DNA of 64,000 bases. Origin: Sphingobacterium sp. SYP-B4668. GTDB lineage: Bacteria; Bacteroidota; Bacteroidia; Sphingobacteriales; Sphingobacteriaceae. A program made the position numbers and the translations under genes. The notes under the pieces are model-generated. The model made no database searches and was not told where the DNA came from. It worked only from the letters and a program-made list of their open reading frames with translations. Shown in pieces: positions 15,823 to 25,660 of this stretch; the stretch's first letter is position 1; each line of letters begins with the position of its first letter. The stretch lies in contig NZ_CP115483.1 in assembly GCF_027627455.1 (NCBI RefSeq), positions 3,968,001 to 4,032,000 of the forward strand, given 5' to 3'.

Positions 15823-18303
15823 ATGGATAATAGAAGAGATTTTTTAAAAAAAGCCGCTATGTTGGCTGGAGGAATGTCATTCTCACACCTATTGCCTCCG
15901 GCCATCGCTAAAGCCATGGCAATCCAACCTGAGTTGGGCAGCACATTCTACGATGCCGAACATGTGGTTTTACTTATGCAAGAAAACCGATCATTCGATC
16001 ATGCCTTTGGCACATTAAAAGGTGTTAGGGGGTTTAATGATCCACGCGCTGTCCGACAGCCCAATCAACGGAAAGTATGGTTACAATCCCAATCAAATGG
16101 AGAGACGTATACTTCCTTTCGATTAGATATAAAAGACTCCAAAGTTACTTGGATGGGGTGTCTACCACACAACTGGACCGATCAAACAGATGCTCGTAAT
16201 CAGGGAAAGATGAATCGGTGGCTGGATGTTAAGCGATCAGGTTTTAAGGAATTTGCCGACATGCCCCTGACGATGGGGCACTATACACGTGAAGATATTC
16301 CCTTTTACTACTCGTTGGCGGATGCTTTTACCATCTGCGACCAACATTTTTGTTCCAGTTTGACCGGCACTAACCCCAACCGGCTCTATTTTTGGACAGG
16401 CAATATCCGAGAAAACCTGACCGGCAAGGCTTTAATATGGAACGGTGATTCTGAATTTAGTGGTAAGGCCACTTGGAAGACCTTTCCAGAGCGACTGTCT
16501 GATATAGGTGTAGACTGGAAAATTTATCAAAATGAAATTTCATCCAGTAGTGCAGGCTATAGTGGGCAGGCAAACAGCTGGTTGGCAAACTTTGGATGCA
16601 ATGTCATGGAGTACTTTCCGCAATATCAGGTCAAGTACAGTAAAAGGTATCGAGCCCTCTTAACGGAGAAAAGAGAACAATTGGAAACAAAGCTACAAGA
16701 GCTTAGCCAAGCGGGAATTATTAAAGGAGAGGAACTTGGGAAATTGCAAAAGAAACTCCAAGAACTCATCACAGAACAGGATATCTATACACAGGAAAAT
16801 TTTGAGAAGCTAAGCGAATATACAAAGGATATACACAGACGTGCTTTTGTAAACAACAGCATGGATCCTGACTATATGCAACTAGAGAAAATGGAGTACC
16901 AAGAGGGTGACGGTACTCGTGAACTTCATATTCCCAAGGGTGACATACTTTATCAATTTCGTAAAGACGTCCAGTCGGGCAAACTGCCTACGGTATCATG
17001 GCTAGCACCACCACAATTATTTTCAGATCATCCGGACTCTCCATGGTTTGGCGCTTGGTATGTGAGTGAGGTAATGGATATTTTGACCGAAAATCCTGAG
17101 GTATGGAAAAAGACCATCTTTATCTTAACTTATGACGAGAACGATGGGTACTTTGACCATATAGCTCCATTCGCCGCTCCCAACCCTTATCGAGAAGGGT
17201 CGGGTAAAACTTCTAAAGAAATCGACACACGCCTTGAGTATGTGCGCAAAGAGGACCAATACTACTCAGAAAGCGGACGAGATAGCAATATTGGACTAGG
17301 ATATCGAGTTCCGATGATCATAGCATCACCTTGGTCCAGAGGGGGCTGGGTCAATTCACAGGTCTTCGATCATACGTCTCCGCTACAGTTTTTGGAAAAA
17401 TTCATTAGTCATAAAAAAAATAAGGAGATAAAAGAGAGCAATATTACGGCTTGGAGAAGGACAGTATGCGGAGATCTAACATCTGCCTTCAGAACTTATC
17501 ATGGAGAGGTAATTGCCAAACCTAAATTTATTGACAAGACCTCTTTCCTGAAAGAAATACATCAAGCCCAGTTTAGGAGTGTACCCAAGGGTTACAAGGC
17601 ATTGAATTCTGAAGAAATGGATGAGATAGAGCATCAATCGAAGACATCTCCTCTATTTCCAAACCAAGAAAGCGGACTTCGCGATTCATGCGGGCTCCCA
17701 TACGAACTTTACGTAAATGGTCATTGGGATCAGGACATCTCCAATTATACCATTTCATTTGAGGCAGCAAATAAAGTATTTGGGAATCGTGCCGCGGGTT
17801 CGGCATTCACGGTATACAACGAGAAAAGCTATCAAGGAGAAGTGGGGCGTAGTTGGAATTACGCCGTGATTCCTGGAGATAAGCTACAAGATAGCTGGTC
17901 TCTGCAAAATCAGGATCAGGAGGGATATAAGTTATCCGTCTATGGTCCAAATGGATTTTACCGTTCATTTATGGGTGATAAGCAAAATCCAAAGCTTAAA
18001 GTCTATTGCGACTATGAGCGGGAAAAGAACTGCACAGGATTCACAGGCAAATTACTGATACATTTGACAAACCTAGAACAACATATTCTTGAGGTGTCAC
18101 TACAAGATCTAAGTTATGGGCAGCCATCTCGTACGATAAAATTGAAACGAGGCAGTAGTTCTACGGTAACTATTAATCTCACAAAGCACTATCATTGGTA
18201 TGATATCCTCGTAAGCTGTATTGGATATGCAGGATTTTCTGAACATTTTGCTGGACGTGTAGAAGTGGGACAAGCTGAAAAAAGCGACCCGTTAATGGCC
18301 TAA
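15823..18303 (+). CDS. Phosphocholine-specific phospholipase C (non-hemolytic PLC family), Tat-exported
   Basis: An 826-residue exported phosphoesterase that should cleave phosphatidylcholine-type lipids to diacylglycerol and the phosphorylated head group. The N terminus has a twin-arginine signal (NRRDFLKKAAMLAGG), usual for this family. The catalytic phosphoesterase domain (about 45-530) shows the metal/active-site motifs MQENRSFDHAFG, TGTNPNRLYFWTG, TYDENDGYFDHIAP and the late DHTSPLQFLEKF. A charged helical insertion at about 280-330 (LETKLQELSQAGIIKGEELG) looks like a coiled coil. The C terminus (about 610-815) has two beta-rich DUF756-like domains. It ends the sigma-FecR-SusC-SusD operon. 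The related acid phosphatase AcpA is an alternative name, but the C-terminal repeats fit phospholipase C. Confidence 0.93.
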   Translation: MDNRRDFLKKAAMLAGGMSFSHLLPPAIAKAMAIQPELGSTFYDAEHVVLLMQENRSFDHAFGTLKGVRGFNDPRAVRQPNQRKVWLQSQSNGETYTSFRLDIKDSKVTWMGCLPHNWTDQTDARNQGKMNRWLDVKRSGFKEFADMPLTMGHYTREDIPFYYSLADAFTICDQHFCSSLTGTNPNRLYFWTGNIRENLTGKALIWNGDSEFSGKATWKTFPERLSDIGVDWKIYQNEISSSSAGYSGQANSWLANFGCNVMEYFPQYQVKYSKRYRALLTEKREQLETKLQELSQAGIIKGEELGKLQKKLQELITEQDIYTQENFEKLSEYTKDIHRRAFVNNSMDPDYMQLEKMEYQEGDGTRELHIPKGDILYQFRKDVQSGKLPTVSWLAPPQLFSDHPDSPWFGAWYVSEVMDILTENPEVWKKTIFILTYDENDGYFDHIAPFAAPNPYREGSGKTSKEIDTRLEYVRKEDQYYSESGRDSNIGLGYRVPMIIASPWSRGGWVNSQVFDHTSPLQFLEKFISHKKNKEIKESNITAWRRTVCGDLTSAFRTYHGEVIAKPKFIDKTSFLKEIHQAQFRSVPKGYKALNSEEMDEIEHQSKTSPLFPNQESGLRDSCGLPYELYVNGHWDQDISNYTISFEAANKVFGNRAAGSAFTVYNEKSYQGEVGRSWNYAVIPGDKLQDSWSLQNQDQEGYKLSVYGPNGFYRSFMGDKQNPKLKVYCDYEREKNCTGFTGKLLIHLTNLEQHILEVSLQDLSYGQPSRTIKLKRGSSSTVTINLTKHYHWYDILVSCIGYAGFSEHFAGRVEVGQAEKSDPLMA

Positions 18304-18317
18304 TCGTATCCTTGCAA

Positions 18318-18350
18318 AATGACCAGCCTAAATCTATTGGGCTGGTCATT
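18318..18350. terminator. Bidirectional terminator hairpin between phospholipase C and cstA-like gene
   Basis: A perfect 11-bp inverted repeat, AATGACCAGCC / GGCTGGTCATT, with an 11-base loop sits in the 112-base convergent gap. On the minus strand it is followed by a short T-run (TTTTG), on the plus strand by CTTC. It probably stops transcripts from both sides. Confidence 0.7.
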
Positions 18351-18415
18351 CTTCACCCCACTCCCACCACTATTTTAGCCGTTCATAGATTTATCTTAGG
18401 GCCTTCAAAGAATTG

Positions 18416-20257
18416 CTATCGATCAACTAAGACCTTAACCGACTCTCCATTCCGATCAACAAATTTATTTGTTACTTTAAATAAAAGATACCATTTTCTA
18501 AAGGTGCCAATAAATACAAGTATCATTAAAAACATAGCGAGTATAGCTAAGGAGGCCAATAAAATCTGGCCTTTGGGAATATAGATATCCATCACTTGTA
18601 GATAACCCGCCCAAAAAGTGATGCCTGCCATAAAGACGCCAGGGATAGCTGTACATAATGCATATTTGCCTCTATTCATTCTAATCAACATGGTCGTGCA
18701 TACAATGAGGCCACAAGCAGCTAACAATTGGTTACTAATGCCAAATAAAGGCCAAATACTACTAACACTGCCCGTAAAAACAAGATAACCCCAAGAGAAG
18801 GTAAACAGAGCACTGCAAAGCCAAATGCCGGGCTTCCAATCTTTATCCTTAAAGGCCGGGATTACACTACCCAACATTTCCTGTAGAAAAAAACGACCTA
18901 CTCGAGTACCTGCATCGATGGCAGTGAGGATGAAAACAGCTTCAAACATAATCGCAAAATTATACCAATAGGCCATTACATCATCCATAAAAGGCACCTT
19001 ATCAAAAATATGCGCCATACCTACCGCTAAAGACACTGCACCTCCGGTACGCCCGTGTAAGTCAACTCCTATCCGTTCGATAAAATGAGGCAAGTCGACA
19101 GTATGCCAATGTGGGTGTCGCGCCAAAAATTGCGCATAGTCTTGTGTAGGTGTATTGATTGCAAAATAATCGCCAGGCATCAAGGTACAAGCAGCTATCA
19201 TAGCCATTAAAGCCACGAACCCCTCCACCAGCATAGCCCCATAACCAACAAAGAGAATCTCTCGCTCTGTACCCAACATTTTTGGTGTAGTACCTGTCGC
19301 AATAATAGCATGGAAACCCGATATAGCTCCACAAGCAATAACGATAAAAATAAATGGAAGAACAGGACCACCGATGACAGGACCACCACCATGGACAAAA
19401 CTAGTGAATGCCGGCATCTGAATACTAGGAGCCACGAATACTATACCAACGGCCAACATTAAGATAGTACCAATCTTAAGATAAGTAGAGAGATAATCAC
19501 GAGGTACTAAGAGCAACCAAATAGGCAATACTGAAGCAAAAAAACCGTACACGGCGATGGCAATGGAGATGGTCTTGACATCCCAATCAAATAAATTATG
19601 GATGACCGGGATTTCCATTAAGCGATGGCCTGCGATAATACCCACGATCAATAATATCCCGCCCAATATACTGGCTAACGTTACAGAGCCATCGCGATAC
19701 CGCATCAATAGCCCCATGAATATAGCAATGGGCATGGTCAAGATAATGGTAAACAGAGACCAAGGCGCTTCGTGCATTGCACTGATACAAGCTAACGAAA
19801 GCCCTGCTAAGGTCAAAATGAGGATGAATAAGACCGCCACCCCAGCAATACCGCCAACGACCGGCCCTATCTCCTTAGACGCAATGGTAGCCAAACTCTG
19901 GCCCTTGTGACGCACGGACGCGAAGAGCACGACCATATCGTGTACTCCTCCCCCCAACACGCATCCGATTAAAATCCACAATGTGCCAGGGAGATAGCCA
20001 AACTGGGCCGCCAATACGGGACCCACAAGTGGGCCAGCAGCAGCAATCGCAGCAAAATGATGACCAAACAAGACTTTTCGATCGGTCTTGACATAATCAT
20101 GTCCATCGGCAAATTCAATAGCAGGCGTAGTCACTGCATCATTGAGTCTTAATACCTTTTTAGCGATAAAAATACCATAAAAACGGTAGGCGATAGCAAA
20201 GATTAGAATCGATGCAAAAATTAACGTAAGGGCATTCATATTATCTAAGTCCATCAT
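18416..20257 (-). CDS. cstA: CstA-family carbon starvation transporter (pyruvate/peptide)
   Basis: A 613-residue inner-membrane transporter of the CstA/BtsT family, known in E. coli to take up pyruvate and implicated in peptide uptake. Around 15 hydrophobic segments are visible. Family motifs include FGHHFAAIAAAGPLVGPVLA, the following QFGYLPGTLW, GGGVHDMVVLFASVRHKGQS, IACGAISGFHAIIATGTTPK and LLAACGLIV. It starts 30 bases after the second FAD-oxidoreductase gene with no terminator between, so it looks like the last gene of the sigma-FecR-SusC-SusD-FAD-FAD operon. That placement is unusual and suggests the pathway outside yields a small acid that CstA imports (inference). The next alternative is an independently transcribed starvation gene. 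Met2 is an alternative start. Confidence 0.95.
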   Translation of the reverse strand: MMDLDNMNALTLIFASILIFAIAYRFYGIFIAKKVLRLNDAVTTPAIEFADGHDYVKTDRKVLFGHHFAAIAAAGPLVGPVLAAQFGYLPGTLWILIGCVLGGGVHDMVVLFASVRHKGQSLATIASKEIGPVVGGIAGVAVLFILILTLAGLSLACISAMHEAPWSLFTIILTMPIAIFMGLLMRYRDGSVTLASILGGILLIVGIIAGHRLMEIPVIHNLFDWDVKTISIAIAVYGFFASVLPIWLLLVPRDYLSTYLKIGTILMLAVGIVFVAPSIQMPAFTSFVHGGGPVIGGPVLPFIFIVIACGAISGFHAIIATGTTPKMLGTEREILFVGYGAMLVEGFVALMAMIAACTLMPGDYFAINTPTQDYAQFLARHPHWHTVDLPHFIERIGVDLHGRTGGAVSLAVGMAHIFDKVPFMDDVMAYWYNFAIMFEAVFILTAIDAGTRVGRFFLQEMLGSVIPAFKDKDWKPGIWLCSALFTFSWGYLVFTGSVSSIWPLFGISNQLLAACGLIVCTTMLIRMNRGKYALCTAIPGVFMAGITFWAGYLQVMDIYIPKGQILLASLAILAMFLMILVFIGTFRKWYLLFKVTNKFVDRNGESVKVLVDR

Positions 20258-20287
20258 AAATCAAGTCCGAAATATTATTTTAAGTTA

Positions 20288-21931
20288 TCATTTTTCTCCT
20301 AAAATCTGGCCAGAAGACAACAGATGTTTTTTCAATAGGTTATAATCTACATGTTGCACAATTCCGTCATCATCAAGCGCTAGGGCGGCTATCCATCCAG
20401 CACTTTGTCCTAAGACCATAAATACAGGTTCCATACGAATGGAGCCAAAGGCAATATGCGAACTAGACACACATACGGGTACCAATAAATTCGTACATTC
20501 GTCCTTTTTGGGCAATATGGAACCGAGAGAAATAGCATAGGGCTTGGGGACGTGCACTCCGATATCCCCTTCGTTTTGCACCGTCCCATCTTTGGTAATA
20601 TACCGTTGGACATTGTGTGAATCTAAAGTGTAAGATCCCATACCGATGGGATCGGAGACCAACCGAGCTCCCAAGATATTCTGTTCAATGGTGACATACT
20701 GTCCAATCATGCGTCTAGCCTCGCGAATATACAATTGGTAAGGCCAATTGCCATTGTCCACAAACTCATCCTTTGCCAAACCCCATGTAGCCATTTTGTC
20801 ACGAACAGTCTGCGGTACGGACGTATCATTGCTCATGAAGTAATACAGCCCCATTTGATAATCCTTATGCGCCTGCACTATAGCTTTTCGTTCTTTATAA
20901 CTCGCTTCTGGATAATTATAGTTCATCCCAATGAAATCTGTACTAAAAGGTCCGTGATTATTAGCATCGGTCTTGTGATTGGGGACCAAATCAAATTTTT
21001 GGAACGTCTCATCCCATCCATGCTGATAGAGACGCTTGAGCAATTCATAATTTTCGGGCTTATAGCGAGCTGGTTTTTGGAAATCGACTTTGTTGTTGAC
21101 ATTGTTGCTCAAACACATGCGAAAACAATAGGCCTGTAATTTGTGATCAGCACTTCCATATGTTCCTGGAACTTGATTAGAGATGCCATAAAGCAATCCG
21201 CTTCTGGGATTGCCCTCAATCTTGTAGGGACTTATCGGAATCGCAAAGTGATGACGATGTTGAAAAACACCCGTCTGCACACCATTCCACTTTTCTCCGT
21301 ACTGTTGATTCGACTCACGTCCCACTGCGTAACTTACTTTTGCCAATGCCATGAGATCCCCTTCATAGGTGGCATCGATAAAAATTAATGCTTTATAAAC
21401 GGTACCGTCTAACGTCTTAATGGATTTAATTTGTCCATTTTGCATATTTATGCTCTTTGCACGCCTATCTAAATAAGCTTCGCGTATTACGGTAATCGCA
21501 TTATCCTTCACCCATGATTCGAAAATATGCTCAGCGACATGGGGCTCAAAAATCCACATGGTCTGGTGTTCACTATCCATGGCAACGGTACCCTGTCCCT
21601 TGTTACCGAAAGATTCTCGGGTTTGCCATTTCCAACTCGATTGTTGAGAATAATAATCAAACACATCTTGATAAAATCTCTTGGCCATACCACCTATTAC
21701 AGTCTTATTACCTGTATCTGTAAATCCCAGCCCCCCTGAACTCAAACCGCCCAAGTGCTTATCAGGTGAAAGAACAATAACAGACTTACCCGCTTGCTTT
21801 ACCTGTAAGGCTGCAGTTAGAGCTGCTGGAGTTCCTCCGTAAATCAAGACATCTACAGTATTAGTATTAGACTGTGCAGCACCGTGTTTCAAAACGAGCA
21901 AAAAAACAAATAAAAACCATAGATATCGCAT
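20288..21931 (-). CDS. Exported FAD-dependent oxidoreductase (PF12831 type), shorter paralogue
   Basis: A 547-residue protein with a signal peptide (WFLFVFLLVLKHGAAQS) and an N-terminal FAD-binding Rossmann fold (DVLIYGGTPAALTAALQVKQ, then LGGLSSGGLGFTDTG). The further family blocks are FIDATYEGDLMALAKVSYAV, GRE, YIREARRMIGQYV, and the C-terminal segment SSHIAFGSIRMEPVFMVLGQ. This FAD-dependent family is widespread in Bacteroidota and Planctomycetes uptake loci, usually without a proven substrate. It lies 5 bases after its longer paralogue and shares its block order, so the pair arose by tandem duplication. It lacks the C-terminal beta domain of that paralogue. Periplasmic export of an FAD enzyme is plausible but unproven here. 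Confidence 0.88.
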   Translation of the reverse strand: MRYLWFLFVFLLVLKHGAAQSNTNTVDVLIYGGTPAALTAALQVKQAGKSVIVLSPDKHLGGLSSGGLGFTDTGNKTVIGGMAKRFYQDVFDYYSQQSSWKWQTRESFGNKGQGTVAMDSEHQTMWIFEPHVAEHIFESWVKDNAITVIREAYLDRRAKSINMQNGQIKSIKTLDGTVYKALIFIDATYEGDLMALAKVSYAVGRESNQQYGEKWNGVQTGVFQHRHHFAIPISPYKIEGNPRSGLLYGISNQVPGTYGSADHKLQAYCFRMCLSNNVNNKVDFQKPARYKPENYELLKRLYQHGWDETFQKFDLVPNHKTDANNHGPFSTDFIGMNYNYPEASYKERKAIVQAHKDYQMGLYYFMSNDTSVPQTVRDKMATWGLAKDEFVDNGNWPYQLYIREARRMIGQYVTIEQNILGARLVSDPIGMGSYTLDSHNVQRYITKDGTVQNEGDIGVHVPKPYAISLGSILPKKDECTNLLVPVCVSSSHIAFGSIRMEPVFMVLGQSAGWIAALALDDDGIVQHVDYNLLKKHLLSSGQILGEK

Positions 21932-21936
21932 AATTA

Positions 21937-23940
21937 TTAGTTTTGGTCAGAAATTGGTATCCAGATCAACGCATTTGCAGCCAATACACCTGGAGCGTTA
22001 GAACGAATCTCCACATATGGATTCTTCGCTCCGCTCTCAAACGTATACTCCCCCACTTTTACCCATGTACTGGTGGTCTGGCCCTCAATATTGACATCCT
22101 TAAAGTTAACATTTTTCTCAACAATTTCTCTACCTGTGAATACTGTAAATATACCAGAGGCGACACTTTCAGCTGTCTTAGGGAAATAGCTATACAACTT
22201 ATATTTACCAGCGACAAAATCTCTTCCCGGCGAAAAGCGGGCAGTAGCGGATGGATCATCTTTCACCTCCTGATAGCTCATACCATATCCCTTCTTGGGA
22301 GATTTAATCCAATCCCCTCGTAATGCTATCTGATTGGAGTTATCAACTTGAATAATGTAATCAGCTTGACGACCGTCGGCTTTCGGGTTATTCTGTAATA
22401 CTTGACGGATTCGCTCAACATCGACATCCTGTACAGATAGGTTCTGGTCGATGGCCTGGCATGCAGCAACAGCTGCTGATTGCGCCAATACCATGAATAC
22501 GGGCTCCATCCTGATAGAACCGAATGCAATGTGACTTGCAGACAGGCAGACGGGCACCAAAAGATTGTTAACCTCTTCCTTTTTAGGTACAATCGCTTTA
22601 TAGGAGATCGGGAAAGGTGAAAAGCCTCCGACCTCGACATTGCCCTCATTTTTGACCATTCCATTCACAACTACTCGGTCACAATTGTGCGAATCCATAG
22701 TATAGGCCGCAAAGCCGATACCGTCGTTTACCGTCTCATGTCCCTGACAGTGCTGCTGCGTCATGACAACGTCACCAATCATTCTACGTGCCTCACGAAT
22801 ATATAATTGAGGAGACCAATGCTCATAATCTACATATTCGTCCTTAGGATAGCCCCATTTTTTGAATTCGTTCTGAATAGTTGTGGGTACCGAAGGGTCA
22901 TTGGCTACAAAATACAACAACCCTTTGGTATACTCTTCGTGAGCTTTGATAATCTCTTTTCTTTTGAAATAATCTGCTTCAGGATAATCCCAGTTCATAC
23001 CAATCATATCCGTTGAAAATCCATTTCTATTGTTGATATCGGTCTTACCATTGGGCATTAAACTCCAGATAAATACATCTTGAATGCTTTTCCAGGGTTG
23101 AATTTCTTTTTGTCTTTTTAGGAGCTCGTACCTAGACGGGTCATAATTATCCGGTTGTGTAATAGTTATCCTATTTTGGGGAACGTTCGTCAAGGTAATT
23201 CTATAATTGTAGGCTTGGACTTTATTGTCACCTGTGCCATTATCTTTTACAGGTTGGTCGTTGACTCCCCAAACGAGACCGCTTGCGGGATTTCCTTTGA
23301 CTTTATATGGATCTACCCCATCCGGAAACTGATGTCCATCTAACAACTGTACTCCATTTATAGTCTCACCATATGTATCATTTGCCTCTCGTCCGACATG
23401 ATACGAGACTCCTGCCTGGGCCAACAAGTCACCCTCATAAGTACAATCCATAAACATCTTGGCACTAACAACAATATGCTTGTCACCATTACTTTCGCTA
23501 GGTGTCACAGAAATTGATTTAATCAATCGATTGTCAGTCTTCACGTCCACCAATCGATGTCCTAGCATTTGCTCGGTAGTTGAATTGGATAGATAATTTT
23601 TGAAAATGGTTTCGGCCACTTTTGGTTCAAATATCCATTGCTCAAAACCGTTGTAGTGTCTACCTATTTTTCGGTAAAAATCCAACGCTACCCCGGTAAC
23701 GACATACTTGTTACCGATATCTGTTTGGCCTAAACCACCTGAGCTGAGCCCTCCCACTCTTGTTCCAGGGTCTATAAGCAGTACTGATTTTCCAGCATGC
23801 GAAGCTGTATAAGCGGCGACAACGCCAGCAGAAGTAGCTCCATAAATACACAAGTCCACTTGTTTCACCGTCTGCCCATGGGCCATCTGTAGGATAGTAC
23901 CCCATGCAGTTATAATCATTAAAAACTTGTTCATCATCAT
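21937..23940 (-). CDS. Exported FAD-dependent oxidoreductase with C-terminal golvesin/xanthan-lyase-like beta domain
   Basis: A 667-residue exported protein. After the signal peptide (to about residue 22) comes the FAD-binding fold (DLCIYGATSAGVVAAYTASH, VGGLSSGGLGQTDIG) and the same blocks as its neighbour (DCTYEGDLLAQAGVSYHVGR, YIREARRMIGDVV, SASHIAFGSIRMEPVFMVLA). The extra C-terminal region, about 530-665, is beta-rich (QADYIIQVDNS, FSPGRDFVAGKYKLYSYFPK, TSTWVKVGEYTF). It resembles the golvesin/xanthan-lyase C-terminal carbohydrate-binding-like domain. It follows SusD by 17 bases and precedes the shorter paralogue by 5. The likely role is oxidative attack on a polymer or on material captured by SusC/D; the substrate is unknown. 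Confidence 0.88.
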   Translation of the reverse strand: MMMNKFLMIITAWGTILQMAHGQTVKQVDLCIYGATSAGVVAAYTASHAGKSVLLIDPGTRVGGLSSGGLGQTDIGNKYVVTGVALDFYRKIGRHYNGFEQWIFEPKVAETIFKNYLSNSTTEQMLGHRLVDVKTDNRLIKSISVTPSESNGDKHIVVSAKMFMDCTYEGDLLAQAGVSYHVGREANDTYGETINGVQLLDGHQFPDGVDPYKVKGNPASGLVWGVNDQPVKDNGTGDNKVQAYNYRITLTNVPQNRITITQPDNYDPSRYELLKRQKEIQPWKSIQDVFIWSLMPNGKTDINNRNGFSTDMIGMNWDYPEADYFKRKEIIKAHEEYTKGLLYFVANDPSVPTTIQNEFKKWGYPKDEYVDYEHWSPQLYIREARRMIGDVVMTQQHCQGHETVNDGIGFAAYTMDSHNCDRVVVNGMVKNEGNVEVGGFSPFPISYKAIVPKKEEVNNLLVPVCLSASHIAFGSIRMEPVFMVLAQSAAVAACQAIDQNLSVQDVDVERIRQVLQNNPKADGRQADYIIQVDNSNQIALRGDWIKSPKKGYGMSYQEVKDDPSATARFSPGRDFVAGKYKLYSYFPKTAESVASGIFTVFTGREIVEKNVNFKDVNIEGQTTSTWVKVGEYTFESGAKNPYVEIRSNAPGVLAANALIWIPISDQN

Positions 23941-23957
23941 TTTATATTTTTAGAGAT

Positions 23958-25649
23958 TTAATATCCAGGATTTTGCTCCAGATTTTTATTGGTTACGATT
24001 TCGATATTAGGAATAGGCCACAAATAATTTTTGCTTGAGTCGAATTTACGGATCTCTATGACACGCATATCTTTCTGATTAGCGACTTGCTGATAACTCA
24101 CTAACCCATCTTGGTCGATAGTGGGTGCATTGGCAAGCAATCCCTTGGGAATCCGTCCGTACAAAGTCGAATTCATTGCCCTATCTGCCAATTTCCAACG
24201 TCTCAGATCTACCATCCTAAAACCTTCGTTGGCCAATTCATAAAGCCTTTCCTTACGCACAATCTCACGAAGCTGCACTTGTGACTGACCGCCCACAATC
24301 GCAGGCATATCAACAGTAGGACGTTGTCTAATCGCATTGATTGCATCATAGACACTTTGATCGATGGAGTTGGATTCAATCTTTGCTTCGGCATAAATCA
24401 ATAAGACTTCGGCATAGCGGCTTTGGATAATGTTCAACTCAGAGGTTGTCGTAAATTCCCTGTCCTTCATGTCGACATATTTCTTCCAACAATAACCTGA
24501 AAAAGACGCATAAGCATTAATCGCCTCATCATTTTTGATACGAATCGGAGTCGAAGTGTTGTAATTGTAATTCCAGCAGAGCAGACTATCCTTATGTGTT
24601 TCAAACTGAAATCCGAAGAATATAGATCCGGGAATCGCAATGGTATAGCCCAACCTCGGGTCACGATTGGCAAAGGGCTTCTTGGGATCATAATCTGGTG
24701 ATTTATCAATTGCCAAGCCATCTGTACAAGCATAGACATCAACAATTGATTGTGATGGTATCTTATTAGAGGTACCTTGTGCATTTCGCGACAAGAATGC
24801 CCTTGTAGCAGAATGCGTCTTCGTCTTTTGCAACCGCAAGTATTGAAAAGCATAAATCACCTCGCTAGAGCTCTCACCATCGTAGGTAAACAGTTCCCCA
24901 AAATCAGGATGTAAACCATAAATCTTGAGATCCATCACTGCTTTCGCCGATGTAGCAGCCTGCTCCCAAAGTTCGTTATTAAGAGCCGTCCTAGCTCTTA
25001 TAGCCAGAGCGGCTCCCTTTGTGGCTCTACCAATATCATTTTTGCCGTAGCTCAAAGGTAAGTTGGTTGCTGCATCCTCTAGCTCTTTTAAGATAAAAGA
25101 AGCAATTTCTGCTTTTGGAGTTTTGGGAATATTGGCATCGGTTAGACTTACACGACTTGTGACCAACGGAACTCCTCCAAAGTAATCGATTAAATACTGA
25201 TAGACGTATGCACGAACGAATTGAGTTTCGGCTTTGTATCGTTTTTGCAAAGCCGCATCCATCTTACCGTCCAGCTTGCCGATATTGTCTAAAATGAAGT
25301 TACATTTACCAATCACTTTGTACGAATTGGTCCAGATATTTCGCACATATCCATTGTTGCTATCGAAATCTCCGCGTCCTATAGCTTGTAAATCGGAGGT
25401 ATTGCGATCCCAACCAATATCAGTAGCATCATCAAGTGTCAAGTTAATGGGCATATCATCTGTTGGATGAAAGACCAAAGCACTATACAAGCCATTGACA
25501 ACCAATGTCAATTCCTCTTCATTAGCAAAATAACTTTCATCCGAAGGACCATCTAATGGTGAGCGATCCAAGTATTTATCACATGCTCCCATTAAAAACA
25601 ATATTCCGACGAATACTATACTGAAAGCGTATTTATATATATATTTCAT
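23958..25649 (-). CDS. SusD/RagB-family surface lipoprotein
   Basis: A 563-residue outer-membrane lipoprotein of the classic SusD/RagB type. The frame is open further upstream (to 25754), but that would overlap the SusC end by about 90 bases. The ATG at 25649 gives a normal signal peptide and lipobox (VFVGILFLMGACDKYLDRSP). Typical SusD blocks follow: FANEEELTLVVNGLYSAL, AETQFVRAYVYQYLIDYFGG with VPL, EVLLIYAEAKIE, and the C-terminal IVRKERLYELANEGFRMVDL with RRW. The end NLEQNPGY is the normal family terminus. It starts 11 bases after its SusC. It should form the ligand-capturing lid of that receptor and feeds the two FAD enzymes encoded next. Confidence 0.95.
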   Translation of the reverse strand: MKYIYKYAFSIVFVGILFLMGACDKYLDRSPLDGPSDESYFANEEELTLVVNGLYSALVFHPTDDMPINLTLDDATDIGWDRNTSDLQAIGRGDFDSNNGYVRNIWTNSYKVIGKCNFILDNIGKLDGKMDAALQKRYKAETQFVRAYVYQYLIDYFGGVPLVTSRVSLTDANIPKTPKAEIASFILKELEDAATNLPLSYGKNDIGRATKGAALAIRARTALNNELWEQAATSAKAVMDLKIYGLHPDFGELFTYDGESSSEVIYAFQYLRLQKTKTHSATRAFLSRNAQGTSNKIPSQSIVDVYACTDGLAIDKSPDYDPKKPFANRDPRLGYTIAIPGSIFFGFQFETHKDSLLCWNYNYNTSTPIRIKNDEAINAYASFSGYCWKKYVDMKDREFTTTSELNIIQSRYAEVLLIYAEAKIESNSIDQSVYDAINAIRQRPTVDMPAIVGGQSQVQLREIVRKERLYELANEGFRMVDLRRWKLADRAMNSTLYGRIPKGLLANAPTIDQDGLVSYQQVANQKDMRVIEIRKFDSSKNYLWPIPNIEIVTNKNLEQNPGY

Positions 25650-25660
25650 GAGTTCACAAA

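Noticed and set aside
25631..25646. AT-dinucleotide stretch near the SusD start as a microsatellite
   Set aside because: It encodes the normal KYIYKYA signal-peptide start and is short.
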